DNA of 64,000 nucleotides from JBBQZO01 sp038207625. Lineage in GTDB: Bacteria > Pseudomonadota > Gammaproteobacteria > Burkholderiales > Burkholderiaceae_D. How positions within the stretch are numbered: the first letter of the stretch is position 1; every line of letters starts with the position of its first letter. Below the pieces are notes generated by a model. That model worked only from the letters and a program-made list of their open reading frames with translations. It made no database searches and was not told the DNA's origin. Below are positions 16,909 to 25,721 of this stretch, one piece after another. Position numbers and translations under genes: made by a program. The stretch spans positions 29,238 through 93,237 of the forward strand of contig JBBQZO010000026.1 in assembly GCA_038207625.1 (NCBI GenBank). The letters run 5' to 3'.

Positions 16909-18204
16909 TTAGAACCTGTGACGCATGCCCACTTGCAGCGCGCGGCTCGATTCGCCGGCCGTGCCGGTGAAGCCGCCCGAGGCGCTGGCCGCGCCAACTG
17001 CGTACTGACCCAGGTTCTGGTTCTTGATATACGCGACGACGGTGTAGAAGTCGGTGCGCTTGGACAGATTGTAGTCATAACCGAGTGCATACTGGGTGGC
17101 ATCGCTGTTCGAGGCCGTCTTGTCATCCTGGCGGCTGATCGAACCCATCAGACGACCGCTGCCCATCTTGTAGTGCATGCCGATCTGGTAGCTGGCCGCG
17201 TCGAGGTTGAAGTTACGCACCAAAGCGGTATTCAACTGGCCGGCCAGGGCGCCGCCCAGAGCAGGTCCGAAAGCGGCGAAGGTCGGTGCCAGCGCATCGT
17301 TGGCGACTCGGATGATGACCGAGTTTTCATTGCGTTGCTTGTGGTAGCCGGCGAAGAACTTCATGTCGCCGGTGCTGTAGGAGCCACCGATCGTGGTGGT
17401 GATCAGGCCAGGATTGCCGACCTGGTCGGTGCCGCGACCGTAGCCGAGGCCGACGTCAAAGCCATTGGCCTTGTATTTGGCGTTGGCCGACCACATTTTC
17501 TTGTCCAGCCCGACATAACCGGACTTTTCCACGCCATACATGACGGCCGCGCCGAAACCGCTCGGCAGTTCCATACGGTATTGAATCGACTTGTCGGAGC
17601 GAATCGTGATGCCGGCAGTGAGCAGGCCGCCTGTGCCGCCGACGATACCGCCCCAGCCACCACCGGTGCCCGCTTCGAACGCATCGGCAGCAGCAAACAC
17701 TTCATAGGCTGGGGTGTACATGCGCCCGATCATGACGGCGCCGCCTGGCGTGATCAGGCCGACCATCGCGGTACGGTCGAACAGGGCGTTGTTGGGATTG
17801 ACGTTAATGGCCGGTTGCAGCGCGGCGCGCACGCCAGCGAGCAGCTTGGCGGCCGTGGTCGCGCCACCGGCAGCGGCCGGAACGCCAAAGGCCAGTCCAT
17901 CGGTCAAGGCATAACCCTGATTGCTGCTCAAATTGCCCGCTTGCTGGGTGCCCTTGTCGAGTTCAACGCGCGCTTCCAGAGTGAAGATTGCCTTGTAGCC
18001 GCCGCCGATGTCTTCGACGCCCTTGAAGCCGAGGCGCGAGCCGTCGGCGATCCCGCTGACGATCTTCACCGAGGTGTCGCTGCCGCCATTCTTGGCATAC
18101 ATCACGCCCGCATCGGCGATGCCGTACACGGTCACGCTCGATTGTGCCAGCGCCGGAATGGCGAAGCAGCTTGCGATGGTTGCAGCGAGTAATTTTGTTT
18201 TCAT
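16909..18204 (-). CDS. Gram-negative porin (Burkholderiales type), 431 residues
   Basis: This is a trimeric outer-membrane general porin. The protein begins with a signal peptide (MKTKLLAATIASCFAIPALAQ), then the porin N-terminus SSVTVYGIADAGVMY. Characteristic strands include SRLGFKGVEDIGGGYKAIF, and the C-terminus is ALQVGMRHRF ending in Phe. It is longer than its neighbour because of Gly/Ala-rich loops (around AAAGGATTAAKLLAG and GTGGGWGGIVGGTGG). The ATG at 18204 was chosen for the signal peptide and a GGAGA upstream. It forms a tandem pair with the next porin, but each gene has its own terminator. Confidence 0.93.
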   Translation of the reverse strand: MKTKLLAATIASCFAIPALAQSSVTVYGIADAGVMYAKNGGSDTSVKIVSGIADGSRLGFKGVEDIGGGYKAIFTLEARVELDKGTQQAGNLSSNQGYALTDGLAFGVPAAAGGATTAAKLLAGVRAALQPAINVNPNNALFDRTAMVGLITPGGAVMIGRMYTPAYEVFAAADAFEAGTGGGWGGIVGGTGGLLTAGITIRSDKSIQYRMELPSGFGAAVMYGVEKSGYVGLDKKMWSANAKYKANGFDVGLGYGRGTDQVGNPGLITTTIGGSYSTGDMKFFAGYHKQRNENSVIIRVANDALAPTFAAFGPALGGALAGQLNTALVRNFNLDAASYQIGMHYKMGSGRLMGSISRQDDKTASNSDATQYALGYDYNLSKRTDFYTVVAYIKNQNLGQYAVGAASASGGFTGTAGESSRALQVGMRHRF

Positions 18205-18391
18205 TGCGTCTCCAAGGGTATTTTTATCTGTAAAACGAACGTGCGTACTAATTCGTCCTGACCAATATGCCATTGTTCGTCAGGCTTGTACAGAATCGCG
18301 CTCGGCGTTGCCAAGACAGGTTGTGGAAAACACACAAAGGGTGGCGCCAAGCGCGCCGCCAGTGACCGTGGCAGCGCTTCAGCATAGAACG

Positions 18392-18421
18392 AAAAAAGGC
18401 GGACATGTCGCCATGTCCGCC
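18392..18421 (-). terminator. Rho-independent terminator of the 356-residue porin gene
   Basis: A 10-bp stem, GGCGGACATG with CATGTCCGCC and a four-base loop, is followed on the minus strand by six T. It is 56 bases past the stop of the porin at 18478. Confidence 0.85.
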
Positions 18422-18477
18422 CTTTTTCTTGCTACGTCTTTCAAATCAGCACAGAAGACCGACGTCTTCCCGGGTGA

Positions 18478-19548
18478 TTAGAAATTGTGGTGCACGCCCA
18501 TGGCGAAGAAGTTGCTCGTGCCCAGAGCGGACGCGGTGCTTGGCTGCTTGCGCTGCGATGCTTCGACATACACGTAGGTACGCTTCGACAGGCTGTACTC
18601 GTAGCCCAGCGAGAACTGCTTGGTCTTGACCAGGCCGTCTGGCGACTTCTGGCCGTAACCTGCCAGGAATTTGCCGGCGCCGACGGTGTAGTTCGCGCCC
18701 AGCACCCAAGCTTTGGTGGTGGCATTAGTTACCAGTGTGTGACCTTGGTTTTGACGAGCGTACAGTGCCGTCAATTTCAGATCAGCAACAGGAGCAACGC
18801 TACCGGCGATCGACCAGATTTTGGTCTCGACGGCATTGCGCTCGAAGGCCAACATGGCGCCAACGTTGGCGTTCTTGTAGGTGCCCGACAGCGAGTAAGG
18901 CGTGGCCGATGCTTCTGCGCCTGCTGCGTACTGCGGTGCGAGGGCGTTGCCGTGACCGATGATCGCCGGGCCACCATTGGCTTCTTTGGCGCCGACGGTG
19001 ACATTGGCTTGGAAGCCGCCGCCGAATTCTGGCGAGTTGTAGAAGATTGCATTCGAGAAGCGGTTACCCGAGTTGCCAGCTGGATCGAGCGGAGCGCTGC
19101 CCGAACCCGAACCGTAGGTCGTCGCATAGCCGGCGACCAGAATGTCGGTGAGGTAACCGGCAGTCGACGGTACACCGTTCCATGGATCGAAGGCGCCAAC
19201 GGACGCTTGGTAAGCGGTCAGGCCACGGCCCAGACGAACTTGACCGAAATCACCTTGCAGGCCGACGCGCGACTCGCCTTGGAACAACGGACGGGTGGTG
19301 CTTTCCGGGGTGCCGGTATCTGGCTCGTAACGCACTTCCAGTTGGAACGTTGCTTTCAGGCCATTGCCCAGTTCTTCAGTACCTTTGAAACCCAGCTTGT
19401 TGTTATCGCGTTTGCCGATGGCCAGGGTGGACTCGGACTTCTTGGTGACGCCAGCATCGATCGTGCCGTAGATGGTGACAGCCGATTGTGCGTGTGCTAC
19501 ACCGGCGAATGCGCCCAGAAGTGCCAGCGCCAACAGTGATTTTTTCAT
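18478..19548 (-). CDS. Gram-negative porin (Burkholderiales type), 356 residues
   Basis: A second general porin of normal family length (356 residues). It has the signal peptide MKKSLLALALLGAFAGVAHA, then QSAVTIYGTIDAGVTKKSES, NNKLGFKGTEELGNGLKATF and a C-terminal Phe (FFAMGVHHNF). AAGGAAT lies upstream of the ATG. Codon usage looks like that of a highly expressed gene and the GC content is lower than in most neighbours. The tandem partner at 16909 shares only family-level similarity, so a recent duplication is unlikely. Confidence 0.94.
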   Translation of the reverse strand: MKKSLLALALLGAFAGVAHAQSAVTIYGTIDAGVTKKSESTLAIGKRDNNKLGFKGTEELGNGLKATFQLEVRYEPDTGTPESTTRPLFQGESRVGLQGDFGQVRLGRGLTAYQASVGAFDPWNGVPSTAGYLTDILVAGYATTYGSGSGSAPLDPAGNSGNRFSNAIFYNSPEFGGGFQANVTVGAKEANGGPAIIGHGNALAPQYAAGAEASATPYSLSGTYKNANVGAMLAFERNAVETKIWSIAGSVAPVADLKLTALYARQNQGHTLVTNATTKAWVLGANYTVGAGKFLAGYGQKSPDGLVKTKQFSLGYEYSLSKRTYVYVEASQRKQPSTASALGTSNFFAMGVHHNF

Positions 19549-20003
19549 GTGTTATTCCTTAAAAAGTGAATCGATTGAATCCGTAGAGCATTGAGGTGCG
19601 AGTTACTGAACACTCGGATGAGCTGAACCTTAAATGCTTGTTGCGTCAATCTTGTCGGATTGGTGAATTATGAGGGGTCTCATTGGTTGAAAGCTAATAA
19701 TTCGACGTGCATTGTTGTATTTTTGAAACGCGGGAATCGGCGTGATCGTGCCGTTTTGTGCGCAATGGCGGGGCTGCTGCGTGCCGGAGCAGGCGTGCGC
19801 GCGATGCGAACCTTGTGCTGCATCAAGCTCTGTCCATGCGGCAAGCACGCTGGCGGCCCGCATCGCCTACACTGTTCTGGCCTGCGACGGCTTTCCCTGA
19901 TTTGTTGTATATTGGAAACCTTGGTGCAAAAATTATATAAACAGAAATGTTTTGTAACATCTGCGTCGAACTCAGCTAACGAAACAATGGTATCTATTAG
20001 ACG
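19549..20003. other. AT-richer intergenic region between porin and Sel1 genes
   Basis: These 455 bases carry the leader and promoter of the porin (minus strand) and of the Sel1-repeat gene (plus strand). The base composition is clearly less GC-rich than the rest of the window. Overlapping short reading frames of 77 and 136 codons show no recognisable protein features. No RNA gene or repeat was seen. Confidence 0.5.
19912..19939 (+). promoter_or_regulatory. Possible sigma-70 promoter of the Sel1-repeat gene
   Basis: TTGGAA, a 16-base spacer and TATATA lie about 65 bases before the start codon, within AT-rich DNA. It is a reasonable sigma-70 match but was found by eye only. Confidence 0.4.
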
Positions 20004-21536
20004 ATGGCAAATCGTGAAGAACTCGGCATCATCCGTGGTGCCCGCGCCGGGCGCGCAGAAGCGCAGCTAGCGCTGGGCAAGTTGTATCTGTCCGGCAGCA
20101 CAGGTTTGCCCAAGAGCCTGCCGACGGCGGTGCATTGGCTGGACCGGGCTGCCCAGCAAGACTGTGATGAAGCGTGGAAGCTGATCGCCACCCATATTCC
20201 GCTCGAGCTGGCGCAGCGCGACGCGTCGCGTTTGACGCCATGGTACGAGCGCGCCTACGACGACGGCGACGCCCAGGCTGGCCTGGTGTTGGCGCAACTG
20301 GTGCTCGACGGCGATCAGGGTGACGCCTTGCTGCGCGTCAAGGCACTGACGGCGCTGGACGCGGCGGCCCAGTCGGGCTTGCCGGAAGCCCAGTGGCTGC
20401 TGGCGCGTCAGCGGGCGCTGGATAGCGCCGTGCCGATGCCGTCCAGCGCCCCGCTGGCGGCGCCCGGCCTGCCCGACCCGTATCACGCGCAATGGCTAGA
20501 GCGCGCCGCCGACAGCGGCGTGCCCGAGGCGCGCTTCGCGTTGATCGAACGGGCCTGGGACGGCGAGCAATGGGCGCTGTACATCGAACGCGCCTTGCCG
20601 CTGGCGCAGACGCTGGCCGACCAGAGTGCGCCCGCCGGTCTGTCGCCGGACGCGCTGCGGCTGCTGGCGCGCTGCGCCCAGTTGCTGACCGACGGGCGCG
20701 TCGCGCAGACGCTCGAACCGGCGCGCATCCAACGTTTCTGGGAACTGGCCGCGCACGGGCACGAGCGTACGGCGCAGCTGGCGATGGGGCTGTGGCTGGC
20801 GCGCATGGAAGTCAATGGCAGCCGCACCAACGACGGGCCCGGTTCGGCCAATTTCAAGAAGGCCATTCGCTGGCTGGCGCTGGCCGGTGAGCAGGGGCTG
20901 GCCGAAGCCTGGTTCGCGCTGTCGCGCATCTACAGCAAGCCCGAATTTTCGCAGCGCAATATCGCGATCGCTCAGGACTATCTTGAGCGCGCCGCCGACA
21001 TGGGCTATCGCGACGCCCAGCTCGAGTGCGGCCTGAACGCCTGGCGGGCGCGCCGCGAGCAGGAGCACAATGATGTGCGGGCCAGCTACTGGCTGCAGAA
21101 GGCGGCCGGGCAGGGTTGCCCGCAGGCCCAGGCGGCGCTGCTGAAGATCGCGCCGCGCGGCGCGCCGCTCGACTGGGGCGACGCGGCCCTGTCACGCGAT
21201 CTGATCAGCAGCCATCCATTTCTGGCCGCGCGCATCGAACTGGCGGCGCTGTTCAACCTGACGCGCGCCGAGGCCCTGCTGCTCGATGTCAAAGCGGCCG
21301 ACCACGGCCATTGCCTGCTGGTCGATATCCGCGCCAGCTACCGGCGCAGCAAGCGCCGCGTGGTGTTGCTGCAAACGGCCCAGGAACGTCAGGGGCTGGA
21401 CCGCATCGTGCGCCTGTTCGAGGATATCGATTGCGGCCCGAGCGGACCGGAAGGCAACTACCGCCAGCGGCTGTACCGTTTCAAAACCTTGTTGCCAGGC
21501 ACCTTCGCCGAGCGCGCCGACGAACCGGCGGATTGA
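20004..21536 (+). CDS. Sel1/TPR-like repeat protein with an unassigned C-terminal domain
   Basis: The 510-residue protein has several Sel1-like repeats in its first ~395 residues, with hallmark phrases such as AEAQLALGKLYLSGS, AVHWLDRAAQQ, AIRWLALAGEQGLAEAWFALSRIY and YLERAADMGYRDAQLECG. Residues about 402-505 are different: HPFLAARIELAALFNL, LLLDVKAADHGHCLLVDI, the basic RRSKRRVVLLQT and GNYRQRLYRFK, which reads as a compact alpha/beta domain that I do not recognise. No signal peptide is present, so it is probably cytoplasmic. The ribosome-binding site is weak. Sel1 repeats usually mediate protein contacts; the partner is unknown. Confidence 0.8.
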   Translation: MANREELGIIRGARAGRAEAQLALGKLYLSGSTGLPKSLPTAVHWLDRAAQQDCDEAWKLIATHIPLELAQRDASRLTPWYERAYDDGDAQAGLVLAQLVLDGDQGDALLRVKALTALDAAAQSGLPEAQWLLARQRALDSAVPMPSSAPLAAPGLPDPYHAQWLERAADSGVPEARFALIERAWDGEQWALYIERALPLAQTLADQSAPAGLSPDALRLLARCAQLLTDGRVAQTLEPARIQRFWELAAHGHERTAQLAMGLWLARMEVNGSRTNDGPGSANFKKAIRWLALAGEQGLAEAWFALSRIYSKPEFSQRNIAIAQDYLERAADMGYRDAQLECGLNAWRARREQEHNDVRASYWLQKAAGQGCPQAQAALLKIAPRGAPLDWGDAALSRDLISSHPFLAARIELAALFNLTRAEALLLDVKAADHGHCLLVDIRASYRRSKRRVVLLQTAQERQGLDRIVRLFEDIDCGPSGPEGNYRQRLYRFKTLLPGTFAERADEPAD

Positions 21537-21561
21537 CGCGGCGCAGCGCCAGCGTCGGTTC

Positions 21562-22416
21562 TTACAGCGCGATTTCACCTTCAAACACGGTCACAGCCGG
21601 TCCGGTCAGAAACACCGGGCTGCCTTCGCCGGCCCAGGCGATCGACAACTCGCCGCCGCGCGCACGCACCGCCACTGGCGAGTCGAGCAAGCCGCGCCGG
21701 ATGCCGGCCACCACCGCCGCACACGAACCGGTGCCGCAGGCGAGCGTCTCGCCGGCGCCCCGTTCCCAGACCCGCAAGGCGATGTGCTGGCGGTCCAGCA
21801 CTTGCATGTAACCGGCATTGACCCGGCGCGGAAAGCGCGCATGATGTTCGATTTGCGGGCCGCTGACGGCCAGTGGCGCCGTGCCCACGTCATCGACCAC
21901 CTGCACCGCGTGCGGATTGCCCATCGACACCACCGAGACCGCGACGCCCGGCGTGCCGTCCAATGTGAGTGGCCACAGCGTGTCGCGTCCCTGTGCGATG
22001 CCATCCAGGCCGGCCGCGTCGAAGGGCACCTTGGCCGGATCGAGTTCGGGCGCGCCCATGTCGACCGTGACGCTGCCATCATCTTCCAGGCGCGGGGCGA
22101 TGATGCCGGCCATGGTTTGCACGCGGATGCTGCGCGCCTGGCTCAGTCCGTGGTCGGCCACGAAACGGGCGAAGGCGCGCGCGCCGTTGCCGCATTGCTC
22201 GACTTCGCCGCCATCGGCGTTGAAGATGCGGTAGCGAAAATCGCAATCGGGTGTGGTCGATGCCTCGACGATCAGGATCTGGTCGGCGCCGATGCCAAAG
22301 CGCCGGTCGGCCAAGCGCCGCCACTGGGCCGCGCTCAGGTCGACCGTCTGGTTGATCGCGTCGATGACGATGAAGTCATTGCCGGCCCCGTGCATTTTGG
22401 TGAATTTGAGTTTCAT
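21562..22416 (-). CDS. dapF: Diaminopimelate epimerase DapF
   Basis: DapF converts LL- to meso-diaminopimelate for lysine and peptidoglycan synthesis, using two cysteines as acid and base. The 284-residue protein starts MKLKFTKMHGAGNDF, has Cys75 in EQCGNGAR and Cys227 in LACGTGSC, and includes NADGGEVE and SMGNPHAV. Cofactor-free epimerase length is normal. In related genomes dapF normally sits next to DUF484-xerC; here the two porins and the Sel1 gene lie between them. Confidence 0.97.
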   Translation of the reverse strand: MKLKFTKMHGAGNDFIVIDAINQTVDLSAAQWRRLADRRFGIGADQILIVEASTTPDCDFRYRIFNADGGEVEQCGNGARAFARFVADHGLSQARSIRVQTMAGIIAPRLEDDGSVTVDMGAPELDPAKVPFDAAGLDGIAQGRDTLWPLTLDGTPGVAVSVVSMGNPHAVQVVDDVGTAPLAVSGPQIEHHARFPRRVNAGYMQVLDRQHIALRVWERGAGETLACGTGSCAAVVAGIRRGLLDSPVAVRARGGELSIAWAGEGSPVFLTGPAVTVFEGEIAL

Positions 22417-22449
22417 GCTAATAGTATACGTCGATCCGGGCCGCGCCGC

Positions 22450-23358
22450 TCAGGACTGCAGCGCCTGCTCGCTGTCGGTGTCGGCCGACGCGGTGCCATA
22501 CAGCGACGGTGCGCCGGGCGGACGGGTCTTGAAACGCTTGTGGGTCCAGAAATACTCGGCCGGCGCCTCGTGCACGCGTTCTTCGATGAAGGCGTTCATG
22601 CGCCGGGTGGCGGCCACCAGGTCATCGTCCGGGTAGTTGTCCCAGGCCGGATAGAACTTCACGCGCCAGCCCTGGAAGTTCGGCAGGAAGGTCGCCACCA
22701 CCGGGATCACTTGCGCGCTGACGGCGCCGGCGATGCGCGCCGGCGCCGTCAGCGTGGCCGCCGGCACGCCGAAGAAGGGCACGAAAGTGGCATCCTTGGG
22801 GCCGAAATCCATGTCCGGCAGCATGAAATACGGCAGGCCGTCGCGAATCGCGCGCAGGATCGGCTTCACACCCTGCTGGCGCGAGAACAGCTGGACCGGC
22901 CGGAAGCGCGAACGGCCGCGCCGCAACACCTCGTCGAAGGCGCGATTCTTTTGTTGCACATAAATCGAGCACAAGCTCGACTCGAGCATCACCGCCACGC
23001 CGGCCACGTCCAGGCAGACGAAGTGCGGGCACAGCAGGATGGTCGGGCCGGCCGCGATCGCCGCCAGCGGCACGCCCGGTTCGACGACGATCAGGCGGCG
23101 CAGGCGCTGTGGCGAGGCCCACCACAAAATACCGCGCTCCCACACGCTGCGCGAATAGGCCTGGAAATGCTGGCGCGCCAGCGTGACCCGCTGCGCTTCC
23201 GACAGCTGCGGCATGCACAGGCGCAAATTGGTCAGTGCCACGTGACGGCGCGCCTTGAGCAGCAGGAACAGCACGCTGCCGACGAAGTTGCCGAAGCGCC
23301 CCAGCAGCGGCAAGGGCAGCCAGTGCAGCAGCCACATCAGGCCCAGCAGCAGCCTCAC
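22450..23358 (-). CDS. Lipid A biosynthesis acyltransferase (LpxL/HtrB family), copy 2
   Basis: This enzyme adds a secondary acyl chain to lipid A at the inner membrane. The 302-residue protein has an N-terminal hydrophobic anchor (MRLLLGLMWLLHWLPLPLLG), the catalytic HX4D motif at H112-D117 (PHFVCLD), and the conserved DMDFGPKDATFVPFFG and YFWTHKRFKT regions. Translation starts at GTG (23358), overlapping the stop of the upstream acyltransferase by four bases (GTGA), so coupling is likely. The C-terminal 25 residues are an extra Ser/Asp-rich tail. Which acyl position it modifies cannot be told from sequence. Confidence 0.93.
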   Translation of the reverse strand: MRLLLGLMWLLHWLPLPLLGRFGNFVGSVLFLLLKARRHVALTNLRLCMPQLSEAQRVTLARQHFQAYSRSVWERGILWWASPQRLRRLIVVEPGVPLAAIAAGPTILLCPHFVCLDVAGVAVMLESSLCSIYVQQKNRAFDEVLRRGRSRFRPVQLFSRQQGVKPILRAIRDGLPYFMLPDMDFGPKDATFVPFFGVPAATLTAPARIAGAVSAQVIPVVATFLPNFQGWRVKFYPAWDNYPDDDLVAATRRMNAFIEERVHEAPAEYFWTHKRFKTRPPGAPSLYGTASADTDSEQALQS

Positions 23359-24206
23359 GGGGCCACCTCGGGCGCCGGCGCCGGGACGCCTGGTGGTTGT
23401 TTGTAGCGGTTGTAGCTCCAGAAATACTGCGCCGGGCAGCGCGCGATCAACTGCTCCATCGCAAAGTTGATGGCGCGCGCCTGCTGTTGCGCGTCGCCGC
23501 TCAGTTCGCCCTCGAAGGGCACGAAGCGCACCACGAAGCCGCGTCCCCAGGAAAGCCGCTCGGCATACACCAGAATGATCTGCGCGTCGCCCATCTGGGC
23601 CAGCTTGGCCGGCAGCGTCATTGTGTAGGCGCTGCGTCCGAAAAAATCGGCCCACACACCCTCGCCGGCGGAGGGCACCTGGTCCGGCAGCAGGCCGATC
23701 GGCAAGCCGCGCTTGAGCGTCTTGGCCAGGATGCGCACGCCGGACAGGTTGGCCGGCGCCAAGTGCAGATTGTGGCGCGCGCGCGCCCCTTCGATCAGCG
23801 GTTTCAACGCCGCCTTGCGCGGCGGGCGGTACATCACGGTGAGTGGCGTGCGCTGGGCGATCTGCTGGGCGGTGATCTCGAAGCAACCCAGGTGGGGCGT
23901 GAGGAACACGATGCCGCGCCCGCTGTCGAGTACGCTTTGCACATAATCCCAGTTGTCGTCGCGCGCGTGGCGTGCCACCCGCTCGGGCGCGGCGCACCAG
24001 ATGAAGGGCAGCTCGACGATGCTCTTGCCCGCTTCGGCGATGGCGCGGCTCAGATGATCGGCAAAACCGGCATGCGTGAGGTTGCTGCGCAGGCGCCGCC
24101 GATAGGACGGCGCGGCAAGGTAGACCAGCCAGCCCAGCGTGCTGCCGAAAGCATGCAATATGGGCAAGGGCAGGATGGACAAAAGGCGGAATAGAGGGAC
24201 TAACAT
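23355..24206 (-). CDS. lpxL: Lipid A biosynthesis acyltransferase (LpxL/HtrB family), copy 1
   Basis: Paralogue of the downstream acyltransferase. The 283-residue protein has an N-terminal membrane segment (LVPLFRLLSILPLPILHAFG), the catalytic HX4E motif at H105-E110 (TPHLGCFE), VMYRPPRK, the DQVPSAGEG loop and the C-terminal YFWSYNRYKQP. It is the first gene of a two-gene unit, probably with dapF downstream, and is divergent from metK. The use of Glu here and Asp in the partner suggests different acyl or acceptor preference, but this is inference. Confidence 0.94.
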   Translation of the reverse strand: MLVPLFRLLSILPLPILHAFGSTLGWLVYLAAPSYRRRLRSNLTHAGFADHLSRAIAEAGKSIVELPFIWCAAPERVARHARDDNWDYVQSVLDSGRGIVFLTPHLGCFEITAQQIAQRTPLTVMYRPPRKAALKPLIEGARARHNLHLAPANLSGVRILAKTLKRGLPIGLLPDQVPSAGEGVWADFFGRSAYTMTLPAKLAQMGDAQIILVYAERLSWGRGFVVRFVPFEGELSGDAQQQARAINFAMEQLIARCPAQYFWSYNRYKQPPGVPAPAPEVAP

Positions 24207-24298
24207 CGGTCTGATAGCTTGCTAGGAGTGGGCAGTTGCCCAACCAAATTTTTTTTAAGAAGCGTAAAATACCACGTATGCAGGATCCGCTGAGTTAA

Positions 24299-24363
24299 TA
24301 GACAACTTGCGAAGCGGAATATAAATATCGCTAAAGCGTCGCAGGCGGTGTGTTTGCTGCGAC
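24299..24363 (+). promoter_or_regulatory. Possible metK promoter and leader hairpin
   Basis: TAGACA, 17 bases and TAAATA (or TATAAA at 15 bases) form a candidate sigma-70 promoter. The leader then contains GTCGCAG and CTGCGAC (24338-24344 and 24357-24363), a 7-bp stem with a 12-base loop, just before the coding region. No known SAM riboswitch consensus was recognised. Confidence 0.35.
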
Positions 24364-24392
24364 AAGTACTCAACCAGCAACAGGAGCTTGCT

Positions 24393-25559
24393 ATGTCGAA
24401 CGACTACCTCTTCACCTCCGAATCCGTGTCGGAAGGCCATCCCGATAAAGTCGCGGATCAGATTTCCGACGCCATCCTTGACGCCATCCTGGCACAAGAC
24501 CCGAAAGCGCGCGTCGCCGCCGAAACGCTGTGCAACACCGGTCTGGTGGTGCTGGCCGGCGAGATTACCACCCACGCCAACGTCGATTATATCCATGTCG
24601 CGCGCGAAACCATCAAGCGCATCGGCTATGACAATACCGACTTCGGCATCGACTATCGCGGCTGCGCCGTGATGGTGTGCTATGACAAGCAGTCGCCCGA
24701 CATCGCCCAGGGTGTTGACGAAGGCGCTGGCATGGACCTCGATCAGGGCGCCGGCGACCAGGGCCTGATGTTTGGCTACGCTTGCGACGAGACGCCGGAA
24801 CTGATGCCGGCCGCGATTTACTATGCGCACCGACTGGTCGAGCGCCAGTCGCAACTGCGCAAGGACGGCCGCCTGCCATGGCTGCGTCCGGACGCCAAGT
24901 CGCAGGTCACGCTGCGCTACGTCGACGGCCAGCCGGTCGGCGTCGACACGGTGGTGCTGTCGACCCAGCACTCGCCCGATATTTCGCACAAGCACATCGA
25001 AGAAGCGGTGATCGAAGACATCATCAAGCAGGTATTGCCGCGCGAGTGGCTGGTCAACACGCGCTATCTGGTCAACCCGACCGGGCGTTTCGTGATCGGC
25101 GGACCGCAAGGCGATTGCGGCCTGACCGGACGCAAGATCATCGTTGACACCTACGGCGGCGCCTGCCCGCATGGCGGCGGGGCGTTCTCCGGCAAGGATC
25201 CGTCCAAGGTCGACCGTTCGGCTGCCTACGCGGCCCGTTACGTGGCCAAGAACATCGTCGCGGCTGGTCTGGCGCGCCAGTGCCAGATCCAGGTCAGCTA
25301 CGCCATCGGCGTGGCCAAGCCGATCAACATCACCGTCTACACCGAAGGCACGGGCGTGATTCCCGACGCGCAGATCGCCGCGCTGGTGCATGAGCATTTC
25401 GACCTGCGCCCGAAAGGCATCGTGCAAATGCTCGATCTGCTGCGCCCGATTTACCAGAAGAGCGCAGCCTACGGCCACTTCGGCCGCGAAGAGCCGGAAT
25501 TCACCTGGGAGCGCACCGACAAGGTGGCGCTGCTGCGCGCCGAAGCGGGTCTGAGCTAA
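24393..25559 (+). CDS. metK: S-adenosylmethionine synthetase MetK
   Basis: MetK makes S-adenosylmethionine from methionine and ATP. The 388-residue protein carries the signatures SESVSEGHPDK, GAGDQGLMFGYA and GGGAFSGKDPSKVDRS. The ATG at 24393 follows CAGGAG at the right distance; fifteen upstream in-frame codons are not needed. It is divergent from the lpxL pair and followed by a strong terminator, so ahcY is transcribed separately. Confidence 0.98.
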   Translation: MSNDYLFTSESVSEGHPDKVADQISDAILDAILAQDPKARVAAETLCNTGLVVLAGEITTHANVDYIHVARETIKRIGYDNTDFGIDYRGCAVMVCYDKQSPDIAQGVDEGAGMDLDQGAGDQGLMFGYACDETPELMPAAIYYAHRLVERQSQLRKDGRLPWLRPDAKSQVTLRYVDGQPVGVDTVVLSTQHSPDISHKHIEEAVIEDIIKQVLPREWLVNTRYLVNPTGRFVIGGPQGDCGLTGRKIIVDTYGGACPHGGGAFSGKDPSKVDRSAAYAARYVAKNIVAAGLARQCQIQVSYAIGVAKPINITVYTEGTGVIPDAQIAALVHEHFDLRPKGIVQMLDLLRPIYQKSAAYGHFGREEPEFTWERTDKVALLRAEAGLS

Positions 25560-25608
25560 GTTATTTGCGCGTGCACGGGCCACTTGGCCCCTGCGCGCAG
25601 CGTAAAGG

Positions 25609-25642
25609 TGCGTCCCGGCCCGGCCTAGGACGCATTTTTTTT
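25609..25642 (+). terminator. Rho-independent terminator of metK
   Basis: TGCGTCC and GGACGCA form a 7-bp stem around a 12-base GC-rich loop and are followed by eight T. It lies 50 bases after the metK stop and before the SAH riboswitch. Confidence 0.9.
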
Positions 25643-25721
25643 GCCCGTTTGCGACGCACGCGACGCAACAGTGCGCAAAATTTGGCTGGCAAAACCGGTC
25701 GCCACGGTGCTAAACTGCGAA

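Noticed and set aside
16909..19548. Recent tandem duplication of porin genes
   Set aside because: The two proteins differ in length and loops and share only family-level similarity; each has its own terminator.
19630..20070. Two overlapping reading frames (77 and 136 codons) in the porin-Sel1 gap
   Set aside because: No ribosome-binding site, no recognisable features, and the region holds promoters in AT-rich DNA.
24299..24392. SAM riboswitch before metK
   Set aside because: A leader hairpin is present but none of the known SAM riboswitch consensus elements was recognised.
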